Assembly: GCA_963678705.1 (NCBI GenBank)
Contig: OY783221.1
Span: 8,556,001 to 8,620,000 of the forward strand
Source: Panorpa germanica
Lineage: Eukaryota; Arthropoda; Insecta; Mecoptera; Panorpidae
Direction of reading: 5' to 3'
DNA: 64,000 nucleotides
This document shows positions 60,470-64,000 of the stretch, piece after piece. Each line of letters starts with the position of its first letter. Within the stretch, counting starts at the first letter, position 1. A model generated the notes under the pieces. That model was not told the origin of the DNA. It searched no databases and worked only from the letters and a program-made list of their open reading frames with translations. The position numbers were made by a program, and so were the translations under genes.

Positions 60470-60642
60470 GCCTGGCAATTATGTCTTCGGGTTCGATCCC
60501 CGGTATATTTTCTGGGTTTAGTTGTTATGATTATGTTAAACTGATGATGTGAGAGCTCACAAATACCATAAAGTTATGGTGGTGTAGCCTATATATACGA
60601 GTCCGACGATAAATAAATATATTTAAAAAAAAATGGTGATCT
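60470..60642 (+). repeat. tRNA-derived SINE with intact B box
   Basis: GGGTTCGATCCCCGG (60489-60503) is a perfect B-box/T-arm. It is followed by TTCTGGGTTTAGTTGTTATG, shared with copies at 24490 and 62260, and by an A-rich tail at about 60623-60634. No A box is recognisable in the 60 bases before it, so the head is truncated or decayed. Confidence 0.6.
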
Positions 60643-61429
60643 CACATTAAAAAAAACACCCTGTGCGGTGAAACAGTTATTCTTTAATTTATTCGTAATT
60701 AATCGAAGATAACAAATCATATTTAAGATGACGTTGCTAGATTCAATTATCAGTAGTTCTTGTAGATGTTTTTTGTAATAATAATTATCAATTAACATCT
60801 TATGAATGAGGTTATTATTTACTCGCACTTAAATCAAACTGCGTTATTAATTTAGAATATTATTTGCGCCGTATGGAAACAAATTTAAAATAGAATTAAC
60901 CGTCAGAACAATTATTAATTATTGTTTATTTTTGTGTGCAAACCATCGAACGATACCTGCATGTTACGGCATAAATTATTATGTATTAGGTAATTCCTTT
61001 TGCTAAATTAAGTTTGCGATATGGTGACAGAAATATTCCAATTTGTTATCAAAGTGAGGTTATGTTCATGTTTTCTTAATGCGCGATATATATTATAGAT
61101 TACTTATACATAGTTTTAAATAATATAGAAAAAAACACACAGAATGGCCGGGATAATTTTCGCTTAATGTCAGATTGCTGTATCTTCGACTATGATTCAC
61201 GAACAAACGATACATTTTCTTGTATTGATTGTTATCAGAATTAATTTGATTATAAGCTCATAACTACAAAATTTACAAGGCAGTGGTGTAGCACACACAT
61301 ATATATATATATAAGACCATGACACAATAAAATGTACCAAAATTATAAAAGATTGTCGCTGATAAGACCCAGTATCGGTGGCTGTTAAATAAAAGAAAAA
61401 TACAAATGTTACATTATTGACTATATTAA

Positions 61430-61509
61430 TGAATCTAATTTAATCTCTATATTTTAAATATCCATACCCGTATTTATAAAGTATAAATTATGTACTAGAA
61501 ATGCTTATA
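61430..61509 (+). repeat. dispersed repeat, copy interrupted by a MITE
   Basis: AATCTAATTTAATCTCTATA and the following bases to CTTATA match 20696-20780. The match ends at the start of the MITE at 61510. Confidence 0.65.
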
Positions 61510-62100
61510 AATGGGCTTGTGTCCTATGTCTTAATTTCTATAAAAGTGTACTATATATTGATAAAGTGGGTTACTAGAACCTGAAATGTCCAATTATTTT
61601 TTAATAACTCATTATATGTTAAAAGATATTAACAATTAAAAAAGTCATTTCATCTCTTTAATTATTAAAGAGATTCAACGTTGTACACATTCCAAGTGCA
61701 TGTGACATCACAATCGCTGCCAACCTTACAGCTCACAAATCTCTGCTATATATCAAAATATCAAATATTATTTACAGCTATTTCAAGGAACAATCAAATT
61801 TCAATATTATGTCTGCCTTAGCAGGGTTAAATAAAATAAAATCTTATTATTCTTTGATTTGACTTGATTATTTGACTACCTACCTACTCAACAAATAACT
61901 GACGTTAAAATGCATTTCACGTCATACAAATATGGCCGACCATTTCTAGCGCTAAAACTACAATTCAAACTTTTAATTGCTATATCTACGTCAACATTTA
62001 GATATTTAATAAAATAGACACGTCAATACACATTTATTAACTTTAATTTAAATGAACAATTGAAAAATTGACCACTAAAAAATGAGGACAGAAACCCATT
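61510..62100 (+). mobile_element. MITE of the AATGGGCTTGTG family
   Basis: It begins AATGGGCTTGTGTCCTATGT and ends ATGAGGACAGAAACCCATT (two changes in the right terminus). The body is nearly identical to 59508-60137, apart from small deletions. It lies upstream of the SLC5 gene. Confidence 0.9.
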
Positions 62101-62259
62101 ATATATGTACTCAAATAAACATTTAAAAAAAATATCAAATTTAAAAAAAGTGATATAACTGTTTATTCTCTACTTTGTGTATATACTGGGTATATATTTT
62201 AATATTATATGGAGTACATCGCTGCCTTATAAATGAATGTTTATATTACGTAAATAATA

Positions 62260-62325
62260 AATGAAACACAACCAAACCCAGAATATATAGCGCTGATCCG
62301 GGAAATTAAACTGAAAGCTTGACAG
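62260..62325 (-). repeat. SINE fragment, minus strand
   Basis: On the minus strand it reads TTCCCGGATCAGCGCTATAT followed by ATTCTGGGTTTGGTTGTG, aligned with 24505-24545 and 60496-60525. Confidence 0.5.
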
Positions 62326-62349
62326 CCACGGTGTATCAAATATAATTTT

Positions 62350-63456
62350 AATATTTAATGATTTTTATCAAATCTAAATATTTCATATAAAACTAATTTT
62401 GTACCAAACGCACATATGTTACCAAATTCATATAATATTTTACTTTATTAGCTAAACATAATAATATTGTATCTGAAATATTTTATGATTCTATTAAGTC
62501 AATCACAAAATGTTGTATATTAGTTAACATCGCTTCCGTAAAAGGTAACTTTTGTTATGTTATATAACACTTAAATACACGTAACCATGAACATCATATT
62601 TATGTAGCCAACATGTATTTATGTAACATAACATGTATGTAAATTAAATGTAGCACATAGTACACAACTCTGATTAGTGGACAATAAATTTTAGCTGTTA
62701 TTATAATTAACCTTACTTTTAAAAATAAAATATTATGGTGCCGAATATAAACTACTGTTTCTGTGCAACTAAATATGGGAACTGTGGGGGATGTGATAAA
62801 ACAAATATTTCAAATATTGTATATTATTGAACACAACTTTGTTATTTTATATTACACATTACCATTTTACACATATAATATTTTTATACATACTATATTT
62901 ATAAGAAATATGATTTAGTTTATGTTTAGCCGTTTTTTATAAGTATATTTATTCACTAAAAGCAAAGTTTAGTGATTTTCCCGTAATTCTACGCGAAGGG
63001 TATAATACGTGTAAATAAATTTTCTTTAAATTTACAAAATTTAATATTATTTTACTTGTAATATATTTAGCAATGATCTTGTTTCAAGATTTGAGAACAA
63101 CTGAATTATTATATATTTTTATGTTACACCTATATGTCTATGAACGATAAATGACATAAGTGAATTAAGCGAAAACTAGAGAAGAATTATTAAAAGTTCC
63201 TCTAAAGCGCCTCAGGACCTAATTAAATGATATAATAAATAGATACGGTTTTGTAATTCAAGACATACTGTTATATTTTAATAAAAACCTATTTTTAATT
63301 AAAGTATGGATTTAAACCGCTCTTTCTTAAGTTTGAAATCACATATTCAATATTCTGGGGCCTATTTACCATTGGGTAATGTGGTGTATATGACCAGTCC
63401 GCCACTGCTTGTAAGAATTATATTTAAGATCGTTAGAAATCAATTTTTATAGTTCA
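62350..63456. other. AT-rich non-coding stretch
   Basis: There is no gene and no repeat with recognisable ends. Short ATGT/ACAT-rich pieces occur at 62570-62660. Confidence 0.5.
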
Positions 63457-63658
63457 AATTACGAGAGTTCGGCGGCGACTCATACTTAAAACAAGTTGTG
63501 GAGTATAAACTGCCGATATAACTAAAAAGCACTGACTCACTTATTTTTCTAAAATGTATATAGAAACGAATAAGATAAAATTCATTATCGTATTATAGAT
63601 ATTTACCGCTCTTATAACCTCTTTTAAGTATAAGTCGCCGCCGAACTCTCGTAATTTT
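63457..63658. mobile_element. palindromic MITE, copy C
   Basis: CAAATTACGAGAGTTCGGCG and CGCCGAACTCTCGTAATTTTG are nearly perfect inverted termini, and the body is about 95% like copy A by eye. This is the best-preserved copy and is useful as a family consensus. Confidence 0.85.
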
Positions 63659-64000
63659 GACTATATTTAAGAAAAAGATTACCTTTCTATCTCCTTCGGC
63701 TTTCTCTATATATTCTTTCTTGCTCTTTCATTTTCCTTTTCATCATCATTTTATGCACTTCCTTCCCCATTCATAATCTCTATAATCTTACAGGAGCTCT
63801 TCGCCGGGCCGCATTAAGCCTCCAGAGGACCATAGGCTGAGAATCAATTGTATCTAACCACAGTTACCTGCCAGCCTAATTAAAATTATCTATCACCTTA
63901 GAGTATATATATATATATGTAGAGTAAATAGTCTTTATTTCCTATAGACTAAAAATGTGGTCAAAATGTGTGCGAGAGAGAAAGTTATATATTCCTATTT
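63659..64000. other. non-coding tail of the window
   Basis: I see no gene. A short AT run lies near 63905-63918. Confidence 0.5.

Noticed and set aside
60489-60503. Perfect T-arm motif suggesting a tRNA gene
   Set aside because: There is no A box, acceptor stem or anticodon arm upstream, and the downstream sequence recurs at two other sites as a SINE body.
1-64000. CRISPR array or prokaryotic-type operon
   Set aside because: The sequence is spliced eukaryotic DNA. The only regular array (48840-51065) has about 146-bp contiguous units without spacers.

Overview
The window is AT-rich eukaryotic DNA, most likely from an insect. I base this on two spliced animal genes with short GT-AG introns, on a Scribbler/Brakeless-type protein with a long polyglutamine tract, and on Helitrons, TA-flanked MITEs, LINE 3' fragments and tRNA-derived SINEs of the kinds found in insect genomes. 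I cannot assign an order or species.

Layout. Positions 1-19579 contain no convincing exon and are probably a large 5' intron of the plus-strand gene; they hold MITEs, a LINE fragment, short satellites and AT-rich filler. The plus-strand gene is scribbler/brakeless (sbb, the ZNF608/ZNF609 family). Seven coding exons at 19580-44923 splice in frame to 1120 residues that end at a TGA. Its N-terminal part lies upstream of the window. A possible 3'UTR exon lies at 48262-48450. The 18.9-kb second intron carries, on the opposite strand, a Helitron at about 28695-33790. Its RepHel gene is open across three exons (1285 residues). The HUH motif and the PIF1-type helicase are present, but the part of Rep that should hold the two catalytic tyrosines is missing in frame.

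Positions 48450-51450 are the convergent intergenic region. It is filled by a giant imperfect palindrome made of about 146-bp tandem units that run head-to-tail on each arm and face each other around about position 50012. Beyond it, on the minus strand, is a complete 13-exon SLC5-family sodium/solute symporter gene (51534-58646, 595 residues), related to sodium-coupled monocarboxylate and multivitamin transporters. Its introns hold two copies of a MITE with AATGGGCTTGTG termini and a short non-autonomous Helitron. Positions 58650-64000 lie upstream of this gene and contain two more copies of that MITE, SINE pieces and another palindromic MITE.

The two host genes are unrelated in function: one is a nuclear transcriptional cofactor and the other a plasma-membrane transporter. 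They converge 3' to 3'. Most remaining structure is repeat-derived. In two cases a second repeat copy in the window acts as a natural pre-insertion site, so individual MITE insertions can be read directly.
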